A stretch of DNA of 64,000 nt from the NCBI RefSeq assembly GCF_001424305.1, contig NZ_LMPD01000002.1:47531-111530 (forward strand). Direction: 5' to 3'. Source of the DNA: Pedobacter sp. Leaf176. Its GTDB lineage: Bacteria; Bacteroidota; Bacteroidia; Sphingobacteriales; Sphingobacteriaceae. A model generated the notes under the pieces. That model had not been told where the DNA came from. It did not search any database and worked only from the letters and a program-made list of their open reading frames with translations. A program made the translations under genes and the position numbers. Below are positions 1 to 9,174 of this stretch, piece after piece (the first letter of the stretch is position 1; each line of letters begins with the position of its first letter).

Positions 1-121
1 AAAACAATTCAGCCTTATCGAAAATTAAGTTACCAAAGCGCATTAATAAGTCCATTATTAAACCCCGCTCCTGAACCCTTTCTCCTTCGGAGGAAGGTGC
101 CGACAGGCGGATGGAGGCCTA

Positions 122-2308
122 CTAATAACAATCTGTTAAAATTTGATTCCTGGATTGATAAAATGATAAAGGATGATCTGTATTTTCCCGGCAGATGCGT
201 TGCAATACCAGCAATATATCTTTTTGCATTGAAAGTGAGCCACAAATCATAATAACCGAAGATTCGATTAATTTTTTTGCGATTAAGCCGGAATCGATGC
301 TTACTAAATCACTAACATACTGCTTATTTCCTTCCCTTGAATACGCTACGTTAAGCTTAATTAGTTTCGCTTCTAAGAGTTTCGTGTTTAAAAACTCGTT
401 AAAGGGTTCAAACGCTGATGTGTTTTTGAATCCGCAATATAAATAGCAAGAAATCTTGTCCTTATTTTCATCCAGCATTCCTAAAAAAGGTGCAATTCCG
501 GTGCCGTTGGAAATCATAATAACCGAGGATGCTTTAACAGGAAAATGAAAATGGTTATTCCTCACCACCCTGGCTTTTAGTTTATCAGTTGCATTTAAAG
601 CATGAAGAAAACCTGAGCCCAAGCCATTTTCGTGAAGTTTAACACTCAATTGTATCTTTTTATTAACGACACCGATGGAGTAGAGCCTTTCGCGATGATC
701 TTTTGCCGGATAAATTGCCAGTAAATCGCCTGATTTCGCTTTGAGTTTAGTCCAGCTCTTCAGCTCAATCAGGAAGGTATCTTCAAACCTGGTATTAGAT
801 TGAACTGAAAAAGTTTTTAAGCTTTTTGGTTTTTCTTTACCGGTTCCGGCGAAGTCTTCGAATGAAATACCCGATTGCTGCGACCAGGATTCCTGCCATA
901 GCGTTAAATCTTCTGGTGCCCTGTCGTTAACCGTATGAACATCAATTAATGGCGTGGCCCAACTTTTTGCCGACAGATAATTGTGCACATCAAAGGCAAA
1001 TTTGCAAAAGTCCGGATAGGACTTAGAGCCAAAACCCAATACCGAATAACTGATAGCATTGATTTGCTGTATTTCGTCAATTAGCGGGAGAAACTTATTG
1101 GCATTTGCCGGCGGCTCTCCTATCCCATAGGTAGAAGTGAAAATCAAAAAATGTTCAGCCTTGGGGTAAACAGCGTAATCATTCATAGAGGTTATGTACG
1201 CCTTTTTACCTTGTTTAATCAACAGTTTCAGAACTGCTGAAGCATATCGGTTTGTCGTTCCGTTTTCCGAGCCAACCAATAAAATATAAATGCTTTCTTC
1301 CTTTTTGTATTTATTTTTTATCCGGCTGGATATTCTCTTTATTGTGATAACAAAACCAGAATAGATGAAAAACAGAATACTTAAAGAAGCTATCCCTAAA
1401 ATAACCGCCCATATTGCACTGCCGCGGCCGGTGTGAATGGTCATGCTCAGGTTATTTGCTAATGCGGAAAACGGGTATTTACTTTCGGCAATAATAACGC
1501 CGGTAACCTGGTTTATGGCTACTTCCCGACCCTTAAGGGTTAAGGTGTAATAATCTTCAACATCTTCTGAAAAAGGAAATTCTATTGTTTGAACTTGCGA
1601 TAAACCGATGTTTTTAAATGACTCGAAATCTTTAATGTTCTTTTGAGGCCCGGATTTAATCTTATCGAAATCTACATCGACATTCGTTTTAACAGGCTTA
1701 ATTATCCCTAAAGTATTTAACGATAAATAAGTTCCGCTAACCGCGATTAACAAAATGAAAATTAAGGATAATCGGCCGCCAACAGTATGGTAATACTGTG
1801 CGGAGCCATCGTTAGGGATTTTAGCCAGGAAGCGACTGATTCCACGCTGGCGTTTTATCGTAAGCATGATGCCGGAAACGGCGATAAGCATCAGGAAAAA
1901 GGCCGTCAATCCAATAAAAATCCGCCCGGTTTCGTGCAGAAATAAAGACCTGTGCAGACTGGTCACCCATTGAAAAAATTCGTTTTTCTTTGTCGGCCTG
2001 CCAATTATTTTGCCTGTTGTGGGCTCCACATAGGCCTTGACATCGTTGCCTGCTTTGTCAGTGCCTTCAATTAAAACAAATTGGTTGCTTTCTACAGCGA
2101 TTTTTGTGATCCCAGGATAACTTTCACGTAAAACCGGGATGGCCTGAGCCAGATTTACTGCATCAATGTTTTTCGCTGCATAGGGCTTTAACCTATCCAC
2201 GACCGGCTCTGCAGATAATATGGCTCCGGTAATGCAAGCCAGTAAAAGAAAAAGAAAAGAAGATACAGCCAGCGCGAGGTGGCTGTATCTCCAGAAATGA
2301 TTCGTCAT
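122..2308 (-). CDS. PepSY-TM / flavodoxin / FAD-NADPH reductase fusion
   Basis: A 728-residue inner-membrane flavoprotein expected to pass electrons from NADPH through FAD and FMN across or into the membrane. Residues about 1-330 form a PepSY-associated membrane region with helices near 8-30, 130-150, 175-200 and 300-325. A flavodoxin-like domain follows (about 345-480, with SENGTTNRYA and STYGIGEPPAN phosphate-loop motifs). The C-terminal half is a sulfite-reductase-type FAD/NADP module (RLYSIG for FAD, ISNGTGIAPFLGM and ICGSLSMQKD for NADP). It starts 14 bp after the DUF2271 gene and appears to be the last gene of a three-gene minus-strand operon seen here. The family is commonly linked to iron uptake or periplasmic flavinylation; the electron acceptor here is unknown. 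Confidence 0.85.
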   Translation of the reverse strand: MTNHFWRYSHLALAVSSFLFLLLACITGAILSAEPVVDRLKPYAAKNIDAVNLAQAIPVLRESYPGITKIAVESNQFVLIEGTDKAGNDVKAYVEPTTGKIIGRPTKKNEFFQWVTSLHRSLFLHETGRIFIGLTAFFLMLIAVSGIMLTIKRQRGISRFLAKIPNDGSAQYYHTVGGRLSLIFILLIAVSGTYLSLNTLGIIKPVKTNVDVDFDKIKSGPQKNIKDFESFKNIGLSQVQTIEFPFSEDVEDYYTLTLKGREVAINQVTGVIIAESKYPFSALANNLSMTIHTGRGSAIWAVILGIASLSILFFIYSGFVITIKRISSRIKNKYKKEESIYILLVGSENGTTNRYASAVLKLLIKQGKKAYITSMNDYAVYPKAEHFLIFTSTYGIGEPPANANKFLPLIDEIQQINAISYSVLGFGSKSYPDFCKFAFDVHNYLSAKSWATPLIDVHTVNDRAPEDLTLWQESWSQQSGISFEDFAGTGKEKPKSLKTFSVQSNTRFEDTFLIELKSWTKLKAKSGDLLAIYPAKDHRERLYSIGVVNKKIQLSVKLHENGLGSGFLHALNATDKLKARVVRNNHFHFPVKASSVIMISNGTGIAPFLGMLDENKDKISCYLYCGFKNTSAFEPFNEFLNTKLLEAKLIKLNVAYSREGNKQYVSDLVSIDSGLIAKKLIESSVIMICGSLSMQKDILLVLQRICRENTDHPLSFYQSRNQILTDCY

Positions 2309-2322
2309 TATCCTAAATAGAC

Positions 2323-2808
2323 TTAATTAGGGCTAAAGCGTACGTATCTGATGTATCCTTTCCCATCAGTTTTAGCGGCCAAGGACTCCGTTGTTAAAGG
2401 AATTTCAAGATCCTTAACATTGTATTTCTGGTCCTCAACCGCACTTTCGAAACGGAGTTTGTAACCTGTATTAATTTTTGATTTCTCAATATCGATAATT
2501 GAAATACCTCTATCGCCACCAGTTAATGAAGCGCCGGTAATTGCACTGATGTTTGATGGTTTCTTCGAATTGAATTTATGCCACTCTTTTAAACTATTGT
2601 ACCATTTTTTATCAGAACCCAATACATAAAGCGTTTTTTCGTATTGTCCTTTAGCATCAATTAATGAAATTACGATATAAGCACCTTCACCCATATAATT
2701 CGTCATCTGGATCATGCATTTATATTTTGCAGCCTGGGCACTCGCCTGATTCGGTTTCAAGAACGCAATTGATAGTACCAGCAAAGAAATTTTTAAGAAA
2801 TTAGTCAT
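2323..2808 (-). CDS. DUF2271 family periplasmic protein
   Basis: A 161-residue secreted protein with a Sec signal peptide (about 1-24, ending ASAQA). The mature part matches the DUF2271 pattern: a beta-rich small domain with the YIVISLID, YVLGSDKKWYNSLKEWH and ITGASLTGG segments. Its start lies 2 bp after the stop of the ankyrin gene and its stop 14 bp before the PepSY reductase, so the three are probably cotranscribed. DUF2271 genes often sit beside PepSY-TM proteins, which suggests a role in the same extracytoplasmic redox or flavin system. No catalytic residues can be named. Confidence 0.8.
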   Translation of the reverse strand: MTNFLKISLLVLSIAFLKPNQASAQAAKYKCMIQMTNYMGEGAYIVISLIDAKGQYEKTLYVLGSDKKWYNSLKEWHKFNSKKPSNISAITGASLTGGDRGISIIDIEKSKINTGYKLRFESAVEDQKYNVKDLEIPLTTESLAAKTDGKGYIRYVRFSPN

Positions 2809-2810
2809 AT

Positions 2811-4316
2811 TTATTTTAAGAAACTGAGTGAAACATTCCCTTTTTTAAGTGATTCATTTTCACTTGCAAGGTCGAAAGCGCTTTCATCGAAACCTGTTTT
2901 TGGATCTTTTTTAGCACCGATTGATAAAAGATATTTTAACATTGCATCATCTTTAGAAATCATTGCAGCTTTATGTAAAGCTGTTATACCTTCTTTATTT
3001 TTAGCATTCACATCAACTGATAAATCCTGAAAGCGTTTTATAAGCGCGATATCGCCTTTAGCTACAGCCAGGTGGTACAACGTATTTCCATTTTTTTGTG
3101 GCGTTGCGATATCGAATCCTTTTGCTTTTAACAAAACCAGTTTCTGTTCGAAATCCTGTGCTCTGGATGGTGCACCTGCAGGGGAAGGGCGACCCGTTTC
3201 AGGACTGTAAGACTGAATTAAGTAATAGGCCAGGTTGTTACCGTCTTTATCAACTGCTTTTAAATCTGCACCTTTTGAAATCAGTAAATTTACTACGGCC
3301 GGAGCATTACTGTTAACGGCCATAGCCAATGCGGTTAAACCCTTAGCATTCGACTGATTAATGTTTTTTACTTTCGGTAAAATGATGGCAAAAGCGGAGG
3401 TATCGCGATTAGACATTGCCGCATTCATCAATACGGTATTGCCTTCCGCATCAGCCTGATTTACATCAACACCTGCCGCAATGAAATGTTCAATCAAAGT
3501 ATTCTGACCAGCCCTGCGCACAAGCGCATGCAAAACATTTCTTCCATCTTTCGTAATGGCGGTCGGTTTTATTTTAAGGCTTTCCAAATATTCGAAAACT
3601 TCCACAGGCGCTGCGCCTCGGCGGGAACCTTCGCTTGCCATAAGAATAGCACCATTATCAACAGGAACACCTTTTGCGATAAGTGCTTTCAGAACCTCTA
3701 TGTTTCCTGATCTTGCTGCATAACCAAAAGCATTATGTCCTTCAGCATCCGTACTCTTCAAGTCCAGTCCTTTAGATATAAAGTAATCTGTAAGTTTTAA
3801 ATCTTTATCGTTCCCAATACCCAACAACAACAGGCTTGCTCCTGCACCATTTTTTTCAGTTTTAAGATTAACCCCTTTCGTGGCAAACAACTCATATATT
3901 TTTGTATTCTGCTGACCGGCTGAAGCCGCAAAAGTTAATGGTGTAGCGCCATGGCTATCTACCAAATTTAGATTAGATCCCTTCGATATCAGATAGCTGG
4001 TAATTTCATCATTTCCACGATAGGCAGCCCAATGTAAATAAATACGCCCATCATGTGTAAGTTTAGAAACCTCATTTCCAGGTTGTGCTAAAAGATATTT
4101 GATGCTTTCATTTGGTGCATCGGCATTGATTGCAAGAACAACCGGGTCAAAGCTAGATTGATTAAACTGCGCGGGATTTGCACCTTTTACTATTTCTGCT
4201 TTAACTGCGTCTACATTTGGCTTCGACTGCCAGAATGAAGATTCTAAAAGCGTATTCTTTTGTGCATGCACTGAAACTGACCATAACAATGCTATGGAGA
4301 ATAAGAGTTTTTTCAT
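2811..4316 (-). CDS. Secreted ankyrin-repeat protein
   Basis: A 501-residue protein with a signal peptide (MKKLLFSIALLWSVSVHAQ) followed by about a dozen ankyrin repeats covering nearly the whole mature chain; typical units read DGRIYLHWAAYRGNDEITSYL and DSHGATPLTFAASAGQQN. Ankyrin arrays mediate protein-protein contact; a periplasmic one suggests a scaffold or protective partner. The ATG at 4316 is preferred over an upstream in-frame start at 4364 because the signal peptide begins there and a TAATTTTG promoter element (4366-4373) would place the transcript start just downstream of 4364. First gene of the operon with the DUF2271 and PepSY-reductase genes. Confidence 0.85.
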   Translation of the reverse strand: MKKLLFSIALLWSVSVHAQKNTLLESSFWQSKPNVDAVKAEIVKGANPAQFNQSSFDPVVLAINADAPNESIKYLLAQPGNEVSKLTHDGRIYLHWAAYRGNDEITSYLISKGSNLNLVDSHGATPLTFAASAGQQNTKIYELFATKGVNLKTEKNGAGASLLLLGIGNDKDLKLTDYFISKGLDLKSTDAEGHNAFGYAARSGNIEVLKALIAKGVPVDNGAILMASEGSRRGAAPVEVFEYLESLKIKPTAITKDGRNVLHALVRRAGQNTLIEHFIAAGVDVNQADAEGNTVLMNAAMSNRDTSAFAIILPKVKNINQSNAKGLTALAMAVNSNAPAVVNLLISKGADLKAVDKDGNNLAYYLIQSYSPETGRPSPAGAPSRAQDFEQKLVLLKAKGFDIATPQKNGNTLYHLAVAKGDIALIKRFQDLSVDVNAKNKEGITALHKAAMISKDDAMLKYLLSIGAKKDPKTGFDESAFDLASENESLKKGNVSLSFLK

Positions 4317-4365
4317 TTTTCTGTTTATAGTGATGAGGATGTTAAGCTCGGTTTTATTGAGCATT

Positions 4366-4373
4366 CAAAATTA
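4366..4373 (-). promoter_or_regulatory. Putative -7 promoter element of the ankyrin operon
   Basis: TAATTTTG on the minus strand is an exact match to the Bacteroidota -7 consensus TAnnTTTG, 50 bp upstream of the ATG at 4316. No good -33 TTTG is visible. The element supports the downstream start for the ankyrin gene. Confidence 0.45.
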
Positions 4374-4598
4374 ACAAGAATTAGTCTAAATAAGAACTAA
4401 TACAGAATTATTTTTAAAGATTTTTTATCATCAGCCATGTCGAATAAAAAAATATAATTTCTCAATCCGTTAAACCGCGCTTTTCGTACCTATATTAGCA
4501 GAAGTAAAAACTGCAGGGAATTTTCCCTAAATTAATGAGTTACATAGCTGCTTAAAATGAAATAGTGGTGAAACAAATTTGTTCAACCCTATATTTCA

Positions 4599-5675
4599 AT
4601 GAAGTTAAAAGCCAAATTTCCCTGCGCAGCAGCCGGACCATTTTATTCTGAGCTACGTAAAAGAGTTAATAACCACCTGCAAGAAAATCAGATTTCGCCT
4701 AACGCAAACTTTAGTATGTGGCTAAAAACAAGCATTTTTCTGTCTACGTATATTTGCCTTTATCTATTCGTTCTTTTAAGCCCTTTGAATTTAATCTCTT
4801 TATCGCTGCTAACGATTTTGCTGGGCATGACTGCGGCTTTTGTCGGTTTTAACGTCTGCCACGATGCGATACATGGCTCCTTTTCCGAGTCGAAAAAGGT
4901 AAACCGCTTATTGGGCTTTATATTTAATTTCCTTGGTGCAAACCCATATGTTTGGAGCATCACCCATAATGTTGTCCACCACACTTACACCAACATTGCA
5001 GGGCACGATGAAGATATTGAAGTTGCTCCAGGTTTGATTAGAATATCCGAAGGCGATGAATTAAAAGGTTTTCATCGTTATCAGCAATGGTATGCTTTTC
5101 CACTTTATGGCATCGCTTCTCTTTCGTGGGTTTTGAGGAAAGATTACAAAAAATTTTTCCAGGCTGCAGTAGGAACTCACACAAACAAGCATCCTAAAAT
5201 AGAGTACTTCAACCTTTTCTTTTATAAAGCGCTTTATTACTTCTTGTTTTTGGCAGTGCCAATGATGGTGATGGAAATCGCCTGGTACCAGGTTATTGTC
5301 GGATTCATCATCTTACACCTGGCACAAGGTTTCACCATGGGACTTGTATTTCAACTTGCCCATGTTGTTGAGGGTACCGAATTCCCGCTTCCTGATGCAA
5401 GTGGAAACATGCAGGAAGCCTGGGCTGAACATCAAATGAATACGACAGCTAATTTTGCGACCGATTGCCGCTTTTCAGCTTTTTTTCTGGGTGGATTAAA
5501 CCGGCAGATTGAACATCATCTGTTCCCCAAAATATGTCACATCCATTATGGCTGGATTTCAAAGATTGTAAAAACTACGGCTTTGGAATATGGCCTAAGG
5601 TATAATGAAAACAAAACCTTTCCCTTAGCTTTACAATCTCATTTCAACATGCTTAAAAAGATGGGAAGAGGCTAA
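4599..5675 (+). CDS. Membrane fatty-acid desaturase (front-end/acyl-lipid type)
   Basis: A 358-residue integral membrane di-iron desaturase that would introduce a double bond into membrane acyl chains. The three histidine boxes are intact: HDAIH (near residue 88), HNVVHH (near 125) and QIEHH (near 308); the Gln in the last box is typical of front-end and linoleoyl-CoA-type desaturases. Hydrophobic segments lie at about 45-85 and 205-255. There is no N-terminal cytochrome b5 domain, so an external electron donor is needed. The gene is monocistronic, divergent from the ankyrin operon. The exact regiospecificity cannot be read from sequence. Confidence 0.88.
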   Translation: MKLKAKFPCAAAGPFYSELRKRVNNHLQENQISPNANFSMWLKTSIFLSTYICLYLFVLLSPLNLISLSLLTILLGMTAAFVGFNVCHDAIHGSFSESKKVNRLLGFIFNFLGANPYVWSITHNVVHHTYTNIAGHDEDIEVAPGLIRISEGDELKGFHRYQQWYAFPLYGIASLSWVLRKDYKKFFQAAVGTHTNKHPKIEYFNLFFYKALYYFLFLAVPMMVMEIAWYQVIVGFIILHLAQGFTMGLVFQLAHVVEGTEFPLPDASGNMQEAWAEHQMNTTANFATDCRFSAFFLGGLNRQIEHHLFPKICHIHYGWISKIVKTTALEYGLRYNENKTFPLALQSHFNMLKKMGRG

Positions 5676-5883
5676 TTTTCATAATTAAACGACGAAATCT
5701 TATATCGCCAACAAATTTCTATAAATAATCGGCTAAAAATCCATTTATTACGCTCTAATTATCAAAATAATCATACAAACCCGCTATAATTTATCATATA
5801 CTAAACAAAATATAAGTTTTAGATTAAAAAGCTCAAAAATCCCGACAAAACACTTAATATTTGGATAACTATCAGGTTTTTAG

Positions 5884-5891
5884 TATATTTA
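5884..5891 (+). promoter_or_regulatory. Putative promoter of the 55-residue membrane protein
   Basis: TATATTTA (one mismatch to TAnnTTTG) is preceded by TTTG at 5860-5863 with a 20-bp gap, the usual Bacteroidota -33/-7 spacing. It lies 32 bp upstream of the ATG at 5924. Confidence 0.45.
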
Positions 5892-5923
5892 CGACATACA
5901 GTAACCATTAAACCAACCGATCT

Positions 5924-6091
5924 ATGAAAAATATTCTATTTCTCCTGCTGACGGTTTTGATTTCTACGGCTATTATCCTTATAGGTTCTGATTATTACGA
6001 ACCTGAGTTGATTTACAGCACTGTATTATTAATCTGGCTATTTTATTTGTGTTACCAATCTTATTCCGTTAAAAGAAAATACAGCGAATAA
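5924..6091 (+). CDS. Small two-helix membrane protein, unknown function
   Basis: A 55-codon open reading frame beginning MKNILFLLLTVLISTAIIL and ending SVKRKYSE. Two hydrophobic stretches (about 3-20 and 30-45) are separated by an acidic loop (GSDYYEPE), with a basic C-terminus, as in small inner-membrane proteins. A good -33/-7 promoter sits immediately upstream, and the frame ends cleanly before the HAD gene. Not recognised as a known family. The promoter, the start codon and the well-formed hydrophobic pattern are the grounds for calling it real. Confidence 0.55.
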   Translation: MKNILFLLLTVLISTAIILIGSDYYEPELIYSTVLLIWLFYLCYQSYSVKRKYSE

Positions 6092-6162
6092 TCTCCTTGT
6101 CTCCTGGGAAAACAATTGACCATTTCATAATGATTAAATATATATAACGATTATTTATATCC

Positions 6163-6170
6163 TATATTTG
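6163..6170 (+). promoter_or_regulatory. Putative -7 promoter element of the HAD phosphatase
   Basis: TATATTTG is a perfect TAnnTTTG element 27 bp upstream of the ATG at 6198. It overlaps a possible upstream TTG start (6168) and therefore argues against that start. No clear -33 element is seen. Confidence 0.45.
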
Positions 6171-6197
6171 GCTTTACCGTTATTTAGCTTTTTTTTT

Positions 6198-6971
6198 ATG
6201 AAACAAGGACTTTTAATTGATATGGACGGGGTAATTTACAGTGGCGAAGAACTCATTTTTGGCGCAGATAAATTCATTAACAACCTTATAAAAAATGATA
6301 TTCCGTTCGCCTTTATGACAAATAATAGTCAGCGGACAAGTTTGGAAGTACGCCGTAAGCTAAAGGGTTTAGGTATAAAAGTGGAAGATAAGCATGTTTA
6401 TACCAGCGCCATGGCAACAGGAAAATTTCTAAGCGACCAAAGTCCGAATGGCACCGCTTATGTTTTGGGCGAAGGCGGCTTGCTAAGTAGTTTGCATGAA
6501 AATGGAATTACCCTTGTTAACACAGATCCTGAATTTGTTGTACTTGGTGAAGGCAGAAATTTCACTTTAGAAATGGTTCAGCGCGCTGTAGATATGATTT
6601 TAGCAGGTGCAAAATTCATTACAACCAACCGCGATCCCTCGCCGAAAAAACCGGGATGGAATAATCTGGGTATCGCAGCTACAACAGCGATGATTGAAGA
6701 GGCTACCGGAAGGAAGGCTTTTGTTACCGGAAAACCAAGTCCGGTAATGATGCGATCTGCCCGTAAATTTTTAGGCCTTGAAACCTCAGAAACCACCGTA
6801 ATCGGCGACACCATGGAAACCGATATCCAGGGCGGTGTACAAATGGGTTATAAAACGATTCTTGTTCTTTCTGGTATTTCCACCAAAGACCGCTTGAGTC
6901 ACTATGCATTTAAACCCGATTTAATTGCCAGTTCGGTCGATGAAATTGAGTTTCCGCTAATTTGGTGGTAA
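6198..6971 (+). CDS. HAD-superfamily IIA sugar/nucleotide phosphatase (NagD-like)
   Basis: A 257-residue cytoplasmic haloacid-dehalogenase phosphatase. All four HAD motifs are visible: the DMDGV nucleophile motif near residue 8, MTNNS (motif II), TGKPS (motif III lysine) and GDTMETDI (motif IV acidic pair). The large C2 cap between motifs II and III is typical of the NagD/AraL subfamily that hydrolyses small phosphate monoesters such as sugar phosphates, nucleotides or phosphoglycolate. The substrate is not predictable. The ATG at 6198 is chosen because a -7 promoter element lies over the upstream in-frame TTG. Confidence 0.85.
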   Translation: MKQGLLIDMDGVIYSGEELIFGADKFINNLIKNDIPFAFMTNNSQRTSLEVRRKLKGLGIKVEDKHVYTSAMATGKFLSDQSPNGTAYVLGEGGLLSSLHENGITLVNTDPEFVVLGEGRNFTLEMVQRAVDMILAGAKFITTNRDPSPKKPGWNNLGIAATTAMIEEATGRKAFVTGKPSPVMMRSARKFLGLETSETTVIGDTMETDIQGGVQMGYKTILVLSGISTKDRLSHYAFKPDLIASSVDEIEFPLIWW

Positions 6972-7016
6972 ACAAAATAGATACTAACATTTTTAGTAAC
7001 ATTAAAAAAATCGTCG

Positions 7017-7024
7017 TATTTTTG
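7017..7024 (+). promoter_or_regulatory. Putative -7 promoter element of the helicase gene
   Basis: TATTTTTG matches TAnnTTTG exactly and lies 43 bp upstream of the proposed TTG start of the helicase. Confidence 0.4.
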
Positions 7025-7067
7025 ATTCGGAACATCATATGATGGTTTCAAATCTTAAGAAGAAAAC

Positions 7068-9152
7068 TTGGCCCACGAACATCAGCTTATTCTCGATTAC
7101 CTTAAATCTACCAATCAATCTATTTTTCTGACTGGCAAAGCAGGAACAGGAAAAACAACTTTACTTAGGCATATCCGGGAAACAACCAAAAAAAACTACG
7201 CAATTGTAGCCCCTACCGCTGTTGCTGCAATAAATGCAGGTGGGGTTACACTTCATTCTTTTTTTCAGATTCCCTTTGGCCCGATAATTCCAAACCAGTC
7301 TGCTGAGCCGGTAAAATATTCTTCCGAGAAAATTAAGTTATTGAAATGTCTTGAACTGTTGATTATTGATGAGATAAGTATGGTTCGCGCCGATATCCTT
7401 GATTTTATTGATGCAGCACTAAAAAGTGTCAAATCCTCACAATTGTCTTTTGGTGGCGTTCAGGTTTTAATGATTGGGGATCTATACCAGCTTTCACCGA
7501 TTGCCCATGACGCCTGGCACATCCTTAAAACCTATTATAATAGTCCTTACTTTTTCGACAGTTTGGTTATTCGTTCTAATTCACTTACCACTTTCCAACT
7601 TGATAAAGTGTACAGGCAATCGGACCCGACATTCCTTGAAATTTTGAATGGGATAAGGGAAAACAACCTTTCAGAAGATTTACTCCTCGAATTAAATAAG
7701 AGAAACAAAGTCGATCTTGCAGAAATCCAAAAGGAAGATTACATAACCTTAACCACCCACAACAATCTGGTTACACAGATTAACCAGGAATACCTGGAAA
7801 AGCTGGATGGAAAACTCCATCAGTTCAGCGCTAAAATTACGGGAGATTTTCCTAAAGATGCTTATCCTGTTGATGAGGTTTTAGAATTGAAAGTTGGTGC
7901 AAGGGTAATGTTCCTTAAAAATGATTCTTCAGGGAAAAAGCTTTATTATAATGGCAAAGCAGCTGTAATTACGGGAATTGAAACCGACGGCATCAAGGTG
8001 AAATTCAATGACGAACATACAGAACTAACGGTTGAACCTGAGGAATGGCAGAACATCAAATACAATTTAAATGCTACTGATAATAAGATCACCGAAATAA
8101 ACACAGGATCGTTTTCACAATACCCCTTTAAACTGGCCTGGGCGATAACCGTGCATAAAAGCCAGGGGCTAACATTTGATAAAGCGATTGTTGACGTGAG
8201 CTCCTCCTTTACCCATGGACAAGCATACGTTGCATTAAGCCGTTGCAGAAGTTTGGAAGGATTAATTTTAAAAGCACCCATTACGGCAGATAACGTAATT
8301 ACTGACGAGCGGGTAATTAGATTTACCAATGAAGCTGTTGTATCAAAACCAGATGCAGCAGCTTTAGAACGTGCATCTAAAAACTATGAATGGACTTTAA
8401 TTCACGATTTGCTAGATTTTACAGCGATCCAGAAAAACTGGTTGCTGTTAAAAAAGTCGAGCTTCGGCAACAATCCTGGCAACACGGCTTTTCATGAAAT
8501 TGTCAGTAAAATTACCAAAGTTCTTGAAGAAGAAGTTATTGGCATAGCAGATCGGTTTATTAAAAAAGAATTTACAGGCTTATCAAAAACCAAAGCGGTG
8601 AAAGCGGAAGTAGAATTCACCAACCGGCTAAGCAAGGCTTCCAAGTACTTCATTCCAAAATTGGAAATGGTGTTAAGCGAAGCGGATAAATTTAATGAGC
8701 TGAATGTTTACATCGATGAAAAAGCAGAAAAAACATTAAACAGAATAAGTGATTTAATCAATGATTTGACCTTGAAATTATCTTTATTCAATTTACAATG
8801 GGAAAAGTTTAACATTGGCGAATACACGAAAGCATATCATAAAGCAGGTAGTAGATACGAACCTGTACAAACCGGGAGAAAGCCTAAAGTAATTATCGAG
8901 CAAAAAGAAATTTCGAACCTTCAGCTATTTAATGAACTTTTACGAGTAAGAAAAGTCATCAGTGAAAAAAGGAATGTCCCAGAGCACAATGTGCTTTCTG
9001 AACAGGCAATACTCTTAATTGCAGCCAAGCTACCTAAAACAACCGATCAGCTTGCTGCAATTAAAGGCGTTGGCATCGGGAATGCCGTAGAAATAGGCAG
9101 CGAAATATTAAAATCAGTAAATGGTTACCTTGGAACAAGCGAGCTGTTTTAA
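7068..9152 (+). CDS. Pif1/RecD-like SF1 helicase with C-terminal HRDC domain
   Basis: A 694-residue ATP-dependent DNA helicase. Motifs in order: Walker A GKAGTGKTTLL (about 22-32), Walker B LLIIDEISMVRAD (about 100), GDLYQLSP (motif III), and AWAITVHKSQGLTFD plus QAYVALSRCRS (motifs V and VI, about 360-400). The C-terminal 80 residues (LQLFNELLRVRK to ILKSVNGYL) are a helicase-and-RNaseD C-terminal domain, a nucleic-acid-binding add-on. Likely role: genome maintenance. The only in-frame start ahead of the Walker motif is TTG at 7068, preceded by AAGAAG; nearby ATGs at 7039 and 7042 are out of frame, so a start-codon or indel check is worthwhile. Confidence 0.85.
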   Translation: MAHEHQLILDYLKSTNQSIFLTGKAGTGKTTLLRHIRETTKKNYAIVAPTAVAAINAGGVTLHSFFQIPFGPIIPNQSAEPVKYSSEKIKLLKCLELLIIDEISMVRADILDFIDAALKSVKSSQLSFGGVQVLMIGDLYQLSPIAHDAWHILKTYYNSPYFFDSLVIRSNSLTTFQLDKVYRQSDPTFLEILNGIRENNLSEDLLLELNKRNKVDLAEIQKEDYITLTTHNNLVTQINQEYLEKLDGKLHQFSAKITGDFPKDAYPVDEVLELKVGARVMFLKNDSSGKKLYYNGKAAVITGIETDGIKVKFNDEHTELTVEPEEWQNIKYNLNATDNKITEINTGSFSQYPFKLAWAITVHKSQGLTFDKAIVDVSSSFTHGQAYVALSRCRSLEGLILKAPITADNVITDERVIRFTNEAVVSKPDAAALERASKNYEWTLIHDLLDFTAIQKNWLLLKKSSFGNNPGNTAFHEIVSKITKVLEEEVIGIADRFIKKEFTGLSKTKAVKAEVEFTNRLSKASKYFIPKLEMVLSEADKFNELNVYIDEKAEKTLNRISDLINDLTLKLSLFNLQWEKFNIGEYTKAYHKAGSRYEPVQTGRKPKVIIEQKEISNLQLFNELLRVRKVISEKRNVPEHNVLSEQAILLIAAKLPKTTDQLAAIKGVGIGNAVEIGSEILKSVNGYLGTSELF

Positions 9153-9174
9153 AAAGAATTCAATGCCCTATCTA

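Noticed and set aside
1..120. Possible gene at the left edge
   Set aside because: Contains a short repeat-like stretch with CTTTCTCCTTCGGAGGAAGG and GCCGACAGGCGGATGGAGGC; no supported coding frame.
195..446. Plus-strand frame over the PepSY reductase gene
   Set aside because: Antisense to a clear domain-rich gene; no family similarity.
7946..8329. 127-codon minus-strand frame in the helicase
   Set aside because: Antisense shadow of conserved helicase motifs V and VI.
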